NCBI GenBank assembly: GCA_964236735.1
Contig: CAXSFM010000006.1
Location: 124,001 to 188,000 of the forward strand
Direction: 5' to 3'
DNA length: 64,000 bases
DNA from: JAIVJG01 sp964236735
Lineage (GTDB): Bacteria; Acidobacteriota; Blastocatellia; Pyrinomonadales; Pyrinomonadaceae
Every line of letters begins with the position of its first letter. The first letter of the stretch is position 1. Shown in pieces: positions 1 through 8,672 of this stretch. The notes beneath the pieces were generated by a model. The model saw only the letters and a list, made by a program, of their open reading frames with translations. It had not been told where the DNA came from and ran no database searches. A program made the translations under genes and the position numbers.

Positions 1-2208
1 CCGCACCTCGACGATTTCCGCGCCGAGCGTCTTGAACATTTCCTGCACGAGCGGGTGGCCTGCGGCGAGTTCGTGCAGGCGTTGCTGTTCGACGCGCGCT
101 TCGTCCGCCCCTGTGTCGCTCATCGTCGCCACTGCTGACGCGCTGCCGTCTTCGCTCTCGTTCGATGTTTTGACTTTCGCGCGCAGAGATATTTCACGCC
201 CCAACACTTCGCGGCACGCCTCGCGTACATGTCGCGCGTTGTCCGGCTTCGACAGCGCGTCGCAGAGATGTTTCATGTCCGGCGCGAACTCCGCGTGCAA
301 CACATCGCCTTCGATGAAGGCGCGCCGCGCGCTTTCGAGCGCGATGGCGAGGAAGGGCTTGCGACGCTCGTCCAGAGATTTCCTGATGAGACCAATGCTG
401 TCATTCAATTGCGGTTCGCGCGGCGTGTCGGTGGCCGGAGGCGCGCCGACTTTGTTCGCGCTCGCCTGTGCTGGTGACGCCGGTTGCTTGCTTGGCGCAA
501 AGGCCGCGCCCGTCGTGTCAAACGGCGCGCTCGTCACGCTCGCAGAAACAGGCTGGCTGTTCCGCTCATCTTCAGACGCGATGCCGGCGGCGTCGTAAGA
601 AAAACGCGACGCCTCACGCATTTCAAAGAGCGCGTCCGCAGCAGGCGATGTCGCGTTTTCTTGTGAAGCAAACTTCGCGGACTGGTTCGCTCTCGACGTT
701 GCGGGCGGCACGAGTTTCAATCCCGGCGGCGCGGCAGCGATGGGCGATGATGTGAACGACGGCGTGTGCGGCACAGCGGGACGGCTCGCGGACGGAAGTG
801 CGGCGGGCGTGCTGTCGTTGTGCGCTTCCGGCTGCGACGTTTCGCCGGCGCGCGACGTGGCGGTATCGTTGGAGAATGAAGAGACGGCATCGGGCGCGTT
901 TGGCGAAGCCGCGCCGACTGAGCCGGAGCCGCTTCGACTTGATGAGCCGCCTGCGCCGCCGCTACGACCTGCCGGCGACGACGTGCCCGGCGGCGTTGAC
1001 GCTCCGCCAGAATTGCCGCCCGCGCTCGTCTGACCCGTCCGCAAAGTTTCTTCAAGCGCGCCGAGACGCTCGACGATCTGCGCGAGCGGCGCGAGGCGGC
1101 GCATCTCGATAAGTTTGACGAGGCCGATTTCGAGTTGGTAACGCGGGTGCGCGCTTTCGCGCAGATGCTTCTCCGTCTCCGTCAGGCTGTGGAAGAAACG
1201 CACGAGGTCTGACTCGGAAAACTCCCCCGACACTGCCGACAGTTCGCGGCGTTCCGCGTCGCTCGCATCCGCCAGCATCTCGCGCTCGCCCGCAACTTTG
1301 ACGACGAGCAAATCGCGCAGGTGCGCGAGCAAATCGCGACAAAAATTTCTCAGGTCGTGGCCGCGCATGACGAGATCATCCACGACGGCGAGCGCATCGG
1401 CGGGCGCAGGCGTGGCGATGGCGCGCATCACGCGCGAGAGCATCTCCGCGCCCGCGATGCCGAGCGCCGTCTCCACATCTTCCGTCCCGATAGCGCCGTC
1501 GCTGAAACTGATGACTTGATCGAAAGCGGACTGCGCGTCGCGCATCGAGCCTTCGCCGGCGCGCGCGATTTCGCGCAGAGCCTCGTCGGAGACTTTGATT
1601 TTTTCGGCGTCCGCGATGAGACGCAGGCGCGCGGCGATCTTCACGGCGGCGATGGTGCGAAACTCGAAAAGCTGGCAGCGCGAGAGAATTGTGTCAGGGA
1701 CTTTGTGCTGCTCGGTCGTCGCCATGATGAAGAGGACGCGCGGCGGCGGCTCTTCCAGCGTTTTCAGCAGCGCGTTGAAGGCCGCGCCGGAGAGCATGTG
1801 GACTTCGTCAATGATGAAAACTTTGTAGCGGTCGCGTGCCGGTCGCGTGCCGACGGTGTTGATGATGGCCTCGCGCACGTTGTCCACGCCGGTGTTCGAC
1901 GCGGCGTCAATTTCGAGCACGTCAATCGAGCGGCCTTCGGCAATCTCGCGGCAGGAGGAACAGGCGTCGGGGTCTGTGAAGGCGCAGGGCGTCGGCGTGG
2001 GACGGTCGAAGCGGTGGCAGTTGACGGCCTTTGCGAGCAGGCGCGCGGTCGTCGTCTTGCCCACGCCGCGCGCGCCCGAAAACAGGTAGGCGTGATGCAG
2101 CCGTTCGTGCTCGATGCCGTTTCGCAGGGTGCGCGTGATCGCTTCCTGCCCGGTCACATCCTCGAAGGTCTGCGGACGCCATTTGCGTGCGATGACTTGG
2201 TAAGTCAT
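1..2208 (-). CDS. dnaX: DNA polymerase III subunit gamma/tau, 3' end cut by window edge
   Basis: This is the clamp-loader ATPase of the replicative DNA polymerase. Reading from the ATG at 2208 the frame stays open for 736 codons to the window edge, so the stop lies outside. The N-terminus MTYQVIARKWRPQTFEDVTG is typical. Walker A GARGVGKTT lies near residue 45, followed by a four-cysteine zinc module ending DACSSC, then Walker B with IIDEVHML and the sensor stretch TTEQHKVPDTILSRC. After about residue 390 the protein becomes Ala/Pro/Ser-rich, the variable tau linker, and the last visible residues (HPLVQEMFKTLGAEIVEVR) resemble the C-terminal end of the family, so little is missing. The SRP RNA gene lies upstream on the same strand, a common bacterial neighbourhood. 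I see no slippery A-run deciding a short gamma form. Confidence 0.95.
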   Translation of the reverse strand, partial: MTYQVIARKWRPQTFEDVTGQEAITRTLRNGIEHERLHHAYLFSGARGVGKTTTARLLAKAVNCHRFDRPTPTPCAFTDPDACSSCREIAEGRSIDVLEIDAASNTGVDNVREAIINTVGTRPARDRYKVFIIDEVHMLSGAAFNALLKTLEEPPPRVLFIMATTEQHKVPDTILSRCQLFEFRTIAAVKIAARLRLIADAEKIKVSDEALREIARAGEGSMRDAQSAFDQVISFSDGAIGTEDVETALGIAGAEMLSRVMRAIATPAPADALAVVDDLVMRGHDLRNFCRDLLAHLRDLLVVKVAGEREMLADASDAERRELSAVSGEFSESDLVRFFHSLTETEKHLRESAHPRYQLEIGLVKLIEMRRLAPLAQIVERLGALEETLRTGQTSAGGNSGGASTPPGTSSPAGRSGGAGGSSSRSGSGSVGAASPNAPDAVSSFSNDTATSRAGETSQPEAHNDSTPAALPSASRPAVPHTPSFTSSPIAAAPPGLKLVPPATSRANQSAKFASQENATSPAADALFEMREASRFSYDAAGIASEDERNSQPVSASVTSAPFDTTGAAFAPSKQPASPAQASANKVGAPPATDTPREPQLNDSIGLIRKSLDERRKPFLAIALESARRAFIEGDVLHAEFAPDMKHLCDALSKPDNARHVREACREVLGREISLRAKVKTSNESEDGSASAVATMSDTGADEARVEQQRLHELAAGHPLVQEMFKTLGAEIVEVR

Positions 2209-2266
2209 AAAAAGTAACTCTCGATAATTGCGGACTCTCGACACACGCGCAGAGGCGCGTCAAGTT

Positions 2267-2650
2267 TCAGCGCGCCATATTCGTCGTCTGTATTTCCATC
2301 AACTCGATGCGGTTGCCGAACGGATCGTAGAAAGAAATCCTCTCCACGCACGGAACCTTCGGCTCGTCTCTGACGCGGACGCCGCGCTGCTCGAAGTGCG
2401 CTCTGATCTCCGCTAGATTCTCAACCTCGAACGCCGGATGCCGTTTCGATGCTATCTGATTTTCTTCGATTCCGATGTGCAACTGGATGCCGGCGATTGA
2501 GTACCACATCCCGCCGTTTTTCTTGAGCACGTCTGGCTTCTCGATTTCTTCGAGGCCGAGCAAGCCGCCGTAAAATTCTCTGGCCTGACTCTCGCTTCCG
2601 GGCGGGACGCAGAGTTGAATGTGATTCAAGCGTGTGAAATCAATTTTCAT
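2267..2650 (-). CDS. VOC-family glyoxalase/dioxygenase-like protein
   Basis: A 127-residue single-module vicinal oxygen chelate protein. It opens with the family pattern LNHIQLCVPPGSESQAREFY, has a central strand pair around WYSIAGIQLHIGIEE, and ends with the typical YDPFGNRIELME. Metal ligands in this fold are usually an early His (here in NHIQL), a second His or Glu in the middle and a Glu at the end (IELME), all of which are present. Members act as small dioxygenases, fosfomycin- or glyoxal-detoxifying enzymes; the substrate cannot be told. It sits 58 bp upstream of dnaX on the same strand and could be co-transcribed with it. Confidence 0.85.
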   Translation of the reverse strand: MKIDFTRLNHIQLCVPPGSESQAREFYGGLLGLEEIEKPDVLKKNGGMWYSIAGIQLHIGIEENQIASKRHPAFEVENLAEIRAHFEQRGVRVRDEPKVPCVERISFYDPFGNRIELMEIQTTNMAR

Positions 2651-2736
2651 GGCGGATTGAGGTCATCATTCCGTTTGAATGAAATAGGATTTACACCTGC
2701 TTTACATCCAACGGGCTGATTCTTTACTGGCTATTT

Positions 2737-3141
2737 CTACGTAATCCGATATATGTACGCATCCTCAATTGTCACCCCATTAATTACATTTCGAGAGAAC
2801 CTTATAGCCGAGATGCCTTCGCCAGTTATAATTGCCGATCTGAGCAGTGAGACTAGAGAATCCTTTGAATCAATAACTGTAACGTCGTTCAGTGATATTT
2901 TAGGTTTGTCATGAGCCATTTTAGATATGACAGATTGAACTTGTTTGTAGGCTTTTTTTGGGCCAAGAGTTCTCACCTCTGGAGAGCCTATAATGAATCT
3001 CCAGACGTTATTGTCAGGAATATAAAACCACAATGCTGCGGATACTATAAACTTTGAATCATCAAGCTGAGATATTAATTCTGCTCCGGCAGAAATCATC
3101 TCGCTTGAGAGCGATTCTTTCACCACCATTTCTGTAACCAT
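2737..3141 (-). CDS. Hypothetical partner protein of a HEPN protein
   Basis: A 134-residue protein with no motif I can name. It has alternating strands and helices (SAALWFYIPDNNVWRFII, later VISKMAHDKPKISLNDVTV) and looks like a small soluble alpha/beta protein. Its start overlaps the end of the upstream HEPN gene by 22 bp in another frame, so the two are translated from one message. Base composition in 2700-3600 is visibly richer in A and T than the surrounding genes, which suggests recent acquisition. Two-gene modules in which one member is a HEPN protein are often toxin-antitoxin or defence pairs; that role is inferred from the arrangement, not from this protein itself. Confidence 0.7.
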   Translation of the reverse strand: MVTEMVVKESLSSEMISAGAELISQLDDSKFIVSAALWFYIPDNNVWRFIIGSPEVRTLGPKKAYKQVQSVISKMAHDKPKISLNDVTVIDSKDSLVSLLRSAIITGEGISAIRFSRNVINGVTIEDAYIYRIT

Positions 3142-3551
3142 GGCAAAATCCCATTCTTTCTGCTCACCACAGCAGAACGAAAATCAGATACTTTAGCTCT
3201 TGTGACTCCGCTGCTGTAACGAGATTCCTCTTGTGACCAGTCTTTTACAATCGTCCAATTCAACTCGAAGCTAGGATTGCGGCTACTTTCCTTTTGATGC
3301 TCTGATTTAAGCCCGGATAAATTGAGAAGTTTATTCAGATCGTGCGTATAGCTCTCATTAACAAGCTTTCGATCAGGGAAATCATACCGTTGGACTTGCT
3401 TTGCTATACAAGCTTTGAAGGCGCATTCAACAGCATAGCCCAGCAAATAGTAAGCGCCGTCATAACATTTGTTGTCAAGCAATACTTTGGCTTCCCTAAG
3501 CCTGATTTTGGTGAGAAGTTGTAAATCAAAACGATTCATATGTTGAGTCAA
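3120..3551 (-). CDS. HEPN domain protein
   Basis: A 143-residue, mainly helical protein. The N-terminal helix carries the HEPN-like pattern LREAKVLLDNKCYDGAYYLL followed by GYAVECAFKACIAK, which is the usual second helix of the four-helix HEPN bundle, and then YTHDLNKLLNLSGL, the conserved HDL segment. The strict RNase motif (Arg, four to six residues, His) is not clearly present; the nearest Arg before the His is further away, so catalytic activity is uncertain. The gene is first of an overlapping pair with 2737-3141 and lies in an AT-rich patch. HEPN proteins act as RNases or as nucleotide-transfer targets in toxin-antitoxin and phage-defence modules; which applies here is open. Confidence 0.8.
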   Translation of the reverse strand: MTQHMNRFDLQLLTKIRLREAKVLLDNKCYDGAYYLLGYAVECAFKACIAKQVQRYDFPDRKLVNESYTHDLNKLLNLSGLKSEHQKESSRNPSFELNWTIVKDWSQEESRYSSGVTRAKVSDFRSAVVSRKNGILPWLQKWW

Positions 3552-3643
3552 ACATATCTAAGTGCGGACAATAAAAATCGCTGAGAAGAAATTCTCTATA
3601 AAGCAAATGGGACGGAACTAACTTCAAGTCACAACGAAAAGAA

Positions 3644-3752
3644 AAAGAGTCGCCGAAGATTCAGCGCGTGGTCTGGAAATCGCGGCGCGTTGGATTGTGC
3701 TCCAACGCGCCGCGCTTCGGCAAGACTCGCGCCAACTCATCGGCGACTCTTT
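3644..3752 (-). terminator. Nested stem-loops downstream of SRP RNA, probable terminator
   Basis: Two perfect inverted repeats are nested. The outer arms are 3644-3656 and 3740-3752 (13 bp, core GAGTCGCC) and the inner arms are 3681-3694 and 3701-3714 (14 bp, core CGCGGCGCGTTGGA, 6-base loop). On the minus strand the outer stem is followed by a T-rich run (CTTTTTCTTTTC) at about 3635-3649. This fits a terminator for the SRP RNA transcript, although it is far larger than needed and could be a small structured RNA or a palindromic repeat element. Confidence 0.6.
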
Positions 3753-3761
3753 CTCAAAATG

Positions 3762-3866
3762 GGCCAGGCTCCAGACCGACCCGCAACACACGCCGCCGCC
3801 ACTACCGTTGCTCCGTTCCCGGCCTGGCGGGGTTCGCGGGGCAAGCGTTGTGCGGAGCCTGAAGCC
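3762..3866 (-). ncRNA. ffs: Signal recognition particle RNA (4.5S, small bacterial type)
   Basis: The minus strand carries the conserved SRP RNA apical domain: CCAGGCCGGGAACGGAGCAA followed by CGGTAG, with a GGAA tetraloop closed by CCG/CGG and the AGCA internal loop that binds Ffh. The 5' and 3' ends pair through a perfect AGGCTCC/GGAGCCT helix (3854-3860 with 3766-3772), with further pairing of GGC to GCC outside it. A length of about 105 nt and no Alu domain match the short form in most Gram-negative-type bacteria. The exact ends are estimated from the pairing. The location upstream of dnaX on the same strand is common. Confidence 0.88.
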
Positions 3867-4022
3867 TGATAAGTTGTCAAAAATTTCGACGCGCGCCGTC
3901 ACTTCGTCATTTCAACTTGCGCGCACCCTTCGTTTGAAACTTTAACCTCTCGCTCCCTTGTTGGCAAACGCGCCGCAAGTTTCAGCGACGCTTGAAACGT
4001 CTCACATCCATAAGCGGAGACT

Positions 4023-4571
4023 CTATGTTCCGTTGAATCCCGCGCGCGTGCGGCGAAGATTCGCGCCGGGAAATTTTCCCGTGGCTTTGACTTGCTCCAA
4101 CATCTGCGCGGCCTCGGCGCGCGTGCGTCCCGCAAAGACGGCCATGAATTTCTGCTCAGACGTGGTGTTGGCGTAAGACAATTCCTCCGGGTCGTAACAG
4201 CGCGAGGCGAAAACTTTGTGATGCGGGAAAAGCTTCTGCGCCTCGATGCGCTCGGCTTCCGGGATGAAAACGTTGCAATCGTCGTTTGTGTTCCGCACGC
4301 TTTTGAGGATGATGGCGTAGAACCATTCCGTCTCAAAGATCACGACATTTTTCGGCGTCCGAAATGGGAGTTGGTGCGGCTTGAAGTCGTAGGCTGTCCG
4401 GCAGGGAATAGTCGGGTCGGGGCAGACTACAGGCGGCGTCTGCTTCGCGCGTCGCTGCGATGATGACGACGCGGGCACGCGCGGCGATATTCCGGCAGCC
4501 AAGACCGGAGCCGCGCAGCAGGCGAGCAAGCCGAGCGCGATACAGGAGCGAACGAATTTAACTTTGAGCAT
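4023..4571 (-). CDS. Exported hypothetical protein
   Basis: A 182-residue protein that begins MLKVKFVRSCIALGLLACC and has a signal peptide cleaved near APVLAAG. The start at 4571 was preferred because the longer open frame runs upstream into the tRNA-Ser gene. The mature part begins with a Ser/Arg-rich stretch, has a CPDPTIPC pair of cysteines and a region (KNVVIFETEWFYAIILKS, then NTNDDCNVFIPEAERIEAQ) that looks like a folded SPOR/sporulation-like or other small domain, ending with a helix rich in Ala/Glu (FAGRTRAEAAQMLEQVKAT). I do not recognise the family. Residues near the end (KFMAVFAGRTRAEAAQM) vaguely resemble an SPOR repeat, which would suggest peptidoglycan contact, but that is weak. 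Confidence 0.75.
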   Translation of the reverse strand: MLKVKFVRSCIALGLLACCAAPVLAAGISPRVPASSSSQRRAKQTPPVVCPDPTIPCRTAYDFKPHQLPFRTPKNVVIFETEWFYAIILKSVRNTNDDCNVFIPEAERIEAQKLFPHHKVFASRCYDPEELSYANTTSEQKFMAVFAGRTRAEAAQMLEQVKATGKFPGANLRRTRAGFNGT

Positions 4572-4623
4572 GATTGATGAATCGTCTTGGCGCGGAATCA
4601 GCCGGGGACATTTGCGTATGTGT

Positions 4624-4713
<90 letters not shown>

Positions 4714-5079
4714 GTAAAAAAAGCATGAGGGACGAAAGCACGCCCGCTTTCATCCCTTGTCGCGTATCCTTCATCCCTTCTCTTCGTTCTAACGTGAAGA
4801 CGATTTGTCGGGATTTCAAACAACGTTCAGCCGGCAGAGAATAGCCTATCCCAACGTTGGCTGTCACGTCCGTGAAGCCGGATGCCCGTGAGGTTGCGTA
4901 GAGAGATGGAGCAGCCGGACGTAACAAAAGCTCTGACGCTCATGCACCTGAAGTATGATGTGCATGAGCGTCATCAACTGTGCCGCGTTGACCTTTGAAC
5001 TCGGCCACAGTGATGCGCGCGCGGATGAAGTTAGGAGAAACGCTTTTGCACGCACCGAATCAGCAAGGGAAGACGAACG
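4714..5079. other. Intergenic region between tRNA-Ser and galK
   Basis: No gene seen. It contains the likely divergent promoters for tRNA-Ser (left) and galK (right), two near copies of TTCATCCCTT at about 4749 and 4770, and a perfect inverted repeat at 4934-4973 listed separately. The galK ribosome site AAGGGAAG lies at about 5065-5072. Confidence 0.6.
4934..4973. promoter_or_regulatory. Perfect 14-bp inverted repeat upstream of galK
   Basis: Arms TGACGCTCATGCAC (4934-4947) and GTGCATGAGCGTCA (4960-4973) are exact reverse complements separated by 12 bases. The repeat lies 107 bp upstream of the galK start. It may be an operator for a dimeric repressor of the galactose genes or an RNA hairpin in the leader; nothing in the window identifies the binding protein. 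Confidence 0.5.
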
Positions 5080-6288
5080 ATGGATGAGACTGTTGATGCT
5101 GCCGCGCTCCGGCGCACGTTCTGCGAGTTGTACGGCGTCCCTCTTGACGATGCCGCGCCGCCGCGTTTATGGAGCGCGCCGGGTCGCGTCAATTTAATCG
5201 GCGAGCATACGGACTACAACGACGGCTACGTGCTGCCGCTGGCGATTGACCGGCGGACAATCGCCGCCGCCGCCGCGCGTGCGGATCGCCGCGTGCGCGT
5301 GTACTCGACGAATTTCGACGAGTGGGCAGAGTTCGATCTTGACGAATCAACTTCTGCCGCGCCGCACCGTCGTGGCGGTTGGACGGATTACGTCGAAGGC
5401 GTCGCGCGCGTGCTGGAGGCACGAGGCTTTCGGCTCACCGGCGCAGACCTCTTGATCACGTCCGGCGTGCCCATCGGCGCGGGACTCTCTTCGTCCGCCG
5501 CGCTCGAAATTTCCACGGGGCTGGCGCTCGCCGGTCTCGCGGGCGTCGAAGTTGACAAAGTGCAAATCGCGCTCATCGGTCAGGAGGCGGAGCATCTCTA
5601 CGTCGGAACCAAATGCGGAATTATGGATCAGTTGACAGTCGCGCTCGCGCGGCGCGGCCACGCCTTACTGATTGATTGCCGGAGCCTCGAAGCGCGCCCG
5701 ATCCTGCTGAATTTGCCCGACACGGCGCTGGTCATTTGCGACACGAAGGTCAAACACGAGTTGGCCTCATCCGCCTACAACACGCGGCGCGAGGAGTGCG
5801 CGCGCGGCGTCGAATTGTTGAGTCGAGCGCTGCCCGGCGTGCGCGCTCTGCGCGACGTGAGCGTCGAGGATTTCGAGAAATTTCAAGATCGCTTGCCGGA
5901 GACGATCCGACGGCGTTGCCGCCACATCATCACAGATAACGCGCGCACGCTGGCCGCCGCGGACGCTCTGCTCGACGGCGACATGGAGACGCTGGGGCAT
6001 CTGATGGCGCAGTCGCACGAGTCTCTGCGCGTGGATTTCGAGGTCAGCAGCGCGGAGCTTGATTTGATGGTCGAGTTGGCCGGACGCTGCGAGGGCATCG
6101 TCGGGGCGCGCATGACGGGCGGCGGCTTCGGCGGCTGCACGGTGAATCTCGTGCGACGCGGCGCGCTTGAAGACTTTCGAGAATTTATTTTCAGAGAGTA
6201 TTACGCGGCCACGAAAATCGCGCCGTCCATCTACATCGTGGAAGCTGACGACGGCGCGCACGAACTCTTAAACGCGCACGCCGAATGA
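5080..6288 (+). CDS. galK: Galactokinase
   Basis: Phosphorylates galactose at C1 with ATP, the first committed step of the Leloir pathway. The 402-residue length is usual. All three GHMP motifs are present: GRVNLIGEHTDYNDGYVLPL near residue 31 (sugar-binding galactokinase signature), PIGAGLSSSAALE near residue 130 (ATP loop), and GARMTGGGFGGC near residue 345. The catalytic Asp lies in CGIMDQL. The ATG at 5080 has a good ribosome site (AAGGGAAG). It faces galT (6343-7380) convergently with 54 bp between the stops, so galactokinase and the uridylyltransferase are not in one operon. Confidence 0.96.
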   Translation: MDETVDAAALRRTFCELYGVPLDDAAPPRLWSAPGRVNLIGEHTDYNDGYVLPLAIDRRTIAAAAARADRRVRVYSTNFDEWAEFDLDESTSAAPHRRGGWTDYVEGVARVLEARGFRLTGADLLITSGVPIGAGLSSSAALEISTGLALAGLAGVEVDKVQIALIGQEAEHLYVGTKCGIMDQLTVALARRGHALLIDCRSLEARPILLNLPDTALVICDTKVKHELASSAYNTRREECARGVELLSRALPGVRALRDVSVEDFEKFQDRLPETIRRRCRHIITDNARTLAAADALLDGDMETLGHLMAQSHESLRVDFEVSSAELDLMVELAGRCEGIVGARMTGGGFGGCTVNLVRRGALEDFREFIFREYYAATKIAPSIYIVEADDGAHELLNAHAE

Positions 6289-6342
6289 TGGCCGCTCATC
6301 CTCCACACTTGCTTGCCGGTTGAGCGTCAGTGTTCGAGCGCG

Positions 6343-7380
6343 TCAATCCAGATCATGTTTTGACGACAATTCACGCAGCATGGCGGCGGCCTGTTCGGGC
6401 GTCACGTCGCGTTGCGGCATGGCGAGCATTTCATATCCGACCATAAATTTACGGACGGTGGCGGAGCGCAAAAGCGGCGGATAAAAATGCGCGTGGAGGT
6501 GATGGCCTTTGTGCGCTGCGCCGTCAGTGGGACGAAGGTGGAAACCCATCGTGTAAGGGAAAGAGATACGGAACAGATTGTCGTAACGCGCCGTCAACTG
6601 CCGCAGGATGTCGGCCAGCGCGTCGCGCTCTTCATCGCTCAAAAGATCGAGGCCGGTAATGTGCTGGCGGCTGACGACGAGCGTCTCGAAAGGCCACACA
6701 GCCCAGAACGGCACGAGCGCGACGAAATGCGCGTTCTCGCACACGATTCTTTCACGCGCGCGCATCTCCAGAGCGAGATAGTCGCCGAGCAGGCTCGTCC
6801 CGCTCGCTTTGAAATAATCGGCCTGCGCCATCTGCTCCTTAAACGCCTCGTTCGGCAGACTCTCCTGCGCCCAGATTTGGCCGTGCGGGTGCGGGTTGCT
6901 CGCGCCCATCATCGCGCCCCGATTTTCAAAAATTTGTACGTGATTGATGAACGGCAAACTTCCGAGTTCGAGATATTGCTCGCTCCACACGTCAACCACT
7001 TTTCTAATCGCCGGAACGCTCATGCGCGCGAGAGTCAAGTCATGTCGCGGCGTGAAGCAGACGACGCGGCAGACGCCACGCTCGCCTTCCGCCACCAGCA
7101 ATCCCGCCTCGTCGAAACGACCGGCTTGAGCGTCGGGCACGAGCGCGGCAAAGTCATTATCGAAGACGTGCGTGCCGGTGTATGCGGGATTGACATGTCC
7201 GCCCGCGCGCACGTTGCCGGGACATAGATAGCAGTGCGGGTCATACGGAATTGACTCTTCGCGCGCCAACTCTTCGATTTGTCCCTGCCACGGGCGTTTC
7301 GTGCGATGTGGCGAGACCAGCACCCACTCGCGCGTGAGCGGGTTATAACGGCGATGCGGGTGTTCACCGAGCTTCAACAT
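6343..7380 (-). CDS. galT: Galactose-1-phosphate uridylyltransferase
   Basis: Transfers UMP between UDP-glucose and galactose-1-phosphate. The nucleophilic histidine motif is present as SNPHPHGQIW in the middle of the protein, the N-terminal CYLCPGN provides the zinc cysteines, and the C-terminal segment MGFHLRPTDG followed by HLHAHFYPPLLRS fits the second domain. The ATG at 7380 (MLKLGEHPHRRYNPLTREW) is preferred; a GTG at 7407 would add nine residues that the family does not usually have. It follows galM by fewer than 40 bp and is probably the last gene of a long minus-strand operon. A second copy lies at 11242-12354. Confidence 0.94.
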   Translation of the reverse strand: MLKLGEHPHRRYNPLTREWVLVSPHRTKRPWQGQIEELAREESIPYDPHCYLCPGNVRAGGHVNPAYTGTHVFDNDFAALVPDAQAGRFDEAGLLVAEGERGVCRVVCFTPRHDLTLARMSVPAIRKVVDVWSEQYLELGSLPFINHVQIFENRGAMMGASNPHPHGQIWAQESLPNEAFKEQMAQADYFKASGTSLLGDYLALEMRARERIVCENAHFVALVPFWAVWPFETLVVSRQHITGLDLLSDEERDALADILRQLTARYDNLFRISFPYTMGFHLRPTDGAAHKGHHLHAHFYPPLLRSATVRKFMVGYEMLAMPQRDVTPEQAAAMLRELSSKHDLD

Positions 7381-7416
7381 AGAGTCTTTTTCATCAATGA
7401 CCGACACTCTTGCCCA

Positions 7417-8583
7417 TCACTTCTTCTGCGTTGAGAATTTGTAGATGGTGGTGGTTTGATAGCGCGCTCCCTTCTTGAGAACTGTCGAAGGAAAGTCCGG
7501 CTGGTTGGGCGAGTCCGGGTAGTGTTGCGTCTCAAGACACAGGGCGTATCGCTGATTGTAAACCTTGCCGCCCTTGCCCGTGATTGTGCCGTCGAGGAAA
7601 TTGCCCGTGTAGAATTGCACGCCGGGTTCCGTGCTCCAGACTTCCATGACGCGCCCCGTTGTCGCCTCGTAAACTTTCGCCGCACGCCGCAGACGCCCCG
7701 CCTGGCCGTTGACCACCCAATTGTGGTCGTAGCCATTTCCAAATTTCAACTGCTCGTCCGCGTCGTTAATGCGCGCGCCGATGGCCGTCATGCTGGTGAA
7801 ATCGAACGGCGTGCCTTTCACGTTTCTTAATTCGCCGGTTGGAATCAAGCCATCGTCAACGGGCGTGAAGCGGTCTGCGTTAATCATTAACTGGTGGCTC
7901 AGAATATCGCCGTGGCCCTGACCGGCGAGGTTGAAGTATGCGTGATTCGTGAGATTGACGATGGTGTCTTTGTCCGTCGTGGCGGAGTAGTCAATCTTCA
8001 GTTCGTTGCTGTTCGTGAGCGTGTAGATAACTCGCGTCGTGAGTTTGCCGGGGTAGCCCTCTTCGCCGTCGCGGCTCGTGTAGGTGAGTTCAAGCGCGGC
8101 TCCCGATTTTGTCTCGATAGGCTTCGCCGTCCAGAGGACGCTGTCGAAACCCTTAATGCCGCCGTGCAGGTGGTTGACGCCGTTGTTGACGGCGAGTTTG
8201 TATTCGACGCCGTCAAGTTTGAAGCGTCCGCGCGCGATGCGATTGCCGTAGCGACCGATGAGCGCGCCGAAGTGCGGGCTGTTGTTTTTCACATAGCTGT
8301 CCAGATTGTCGTAGCCGAGCACGATGTCGTCGAGTTTGCCATCGCGATCCGGCGCTTTCAGCGAAACGATGATGCCGCCGTAGTTTGTGATTTGCGCCTC
8401 TGCCCCGTGCGCGTTCGTCAATATGTAGAGGCCGACGGCGCGCCCATCATTCATCCGACCAAAGCTCTCTTTTTTCACACTCATCTTTTTTCCTCTCACC
8501 TGTCCCTGCGCGCAGATGCCGGACAGCAACATGATCGCCGCCGCCGTCGTTATCAACAATGAAACAATCCAACGTCTCTTCAT
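7417..8583 (-). CDS. galM: Aldose 1-epimerase (mutarotase), exported
   Basis: Interconverts alpha and beta anomers of galactose and related sugars. The 388-residue protein begins with a signal peptide (MKRRWIVSLLITTAAAIMLL, cleavage near GICAQG), so it is probably periplasmic. Family motifs seen are GALIGRYGNRIARGRF, NHLHGGIKGFD, the catalytic-His segment NLTNHAYFNLAG, and the C-terminal catalytic-Glu region CLETQHYPDSPNQPDFPS. It lies just upstream of galT on the same strand. An exported form suggests mutarotation of sugar before import by the ABC system encoded upstream. Confidence 0.94.
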   Translation of the reverse strand: MKRRWIVSLLITTAAAIMLLSGICAQGQVRGKKMSVKKESFGRMNDGRAVGLYILTNAHGAEAQITNYGGIIVSLKAPDRDGKLDDIVLGYDNLDSYVKNNSPHFGALIGRYGNRIARGRFKLDGVEYKLAVNNGVNHLHGGIKGFDSVLWTAKPIETKSGAALELTYTSRDGEEGYPGKLTTRVIYTLTNSNELKIDYSATTDKDTIVNLTNHAYFNLAGQGHGDILSHQLMINADRFTPVDDGLIPTGELRNVKGTPFDFTSMTAIGARINDADEQLKFGNGYDHNWVVNGQAGRLRRAAKVYEATTGRVMEVWSTEPGVQFYTGNFLDGTITGKGGKVYNQRYALCLETQHYPDSPNQPDFPSTVLKKGARYQTTTIYKFSTQKK

Positions 8584-8672
8584 AAATGTCTCCTCGACGA
8601 AAAATGTCCGACCGCGTTGCCTCGCACGCTCTCAAACAAATCTTTTGCGCCGGAACCGCGTTCAGCCAATGA

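Noticed and set aside
1321..2217. Plus-strand frame of 298 codons within dnaX
   Set aside because: It is antisense to the conserved clamp-loader ATPase motifs and has no recognisable protein pattern.
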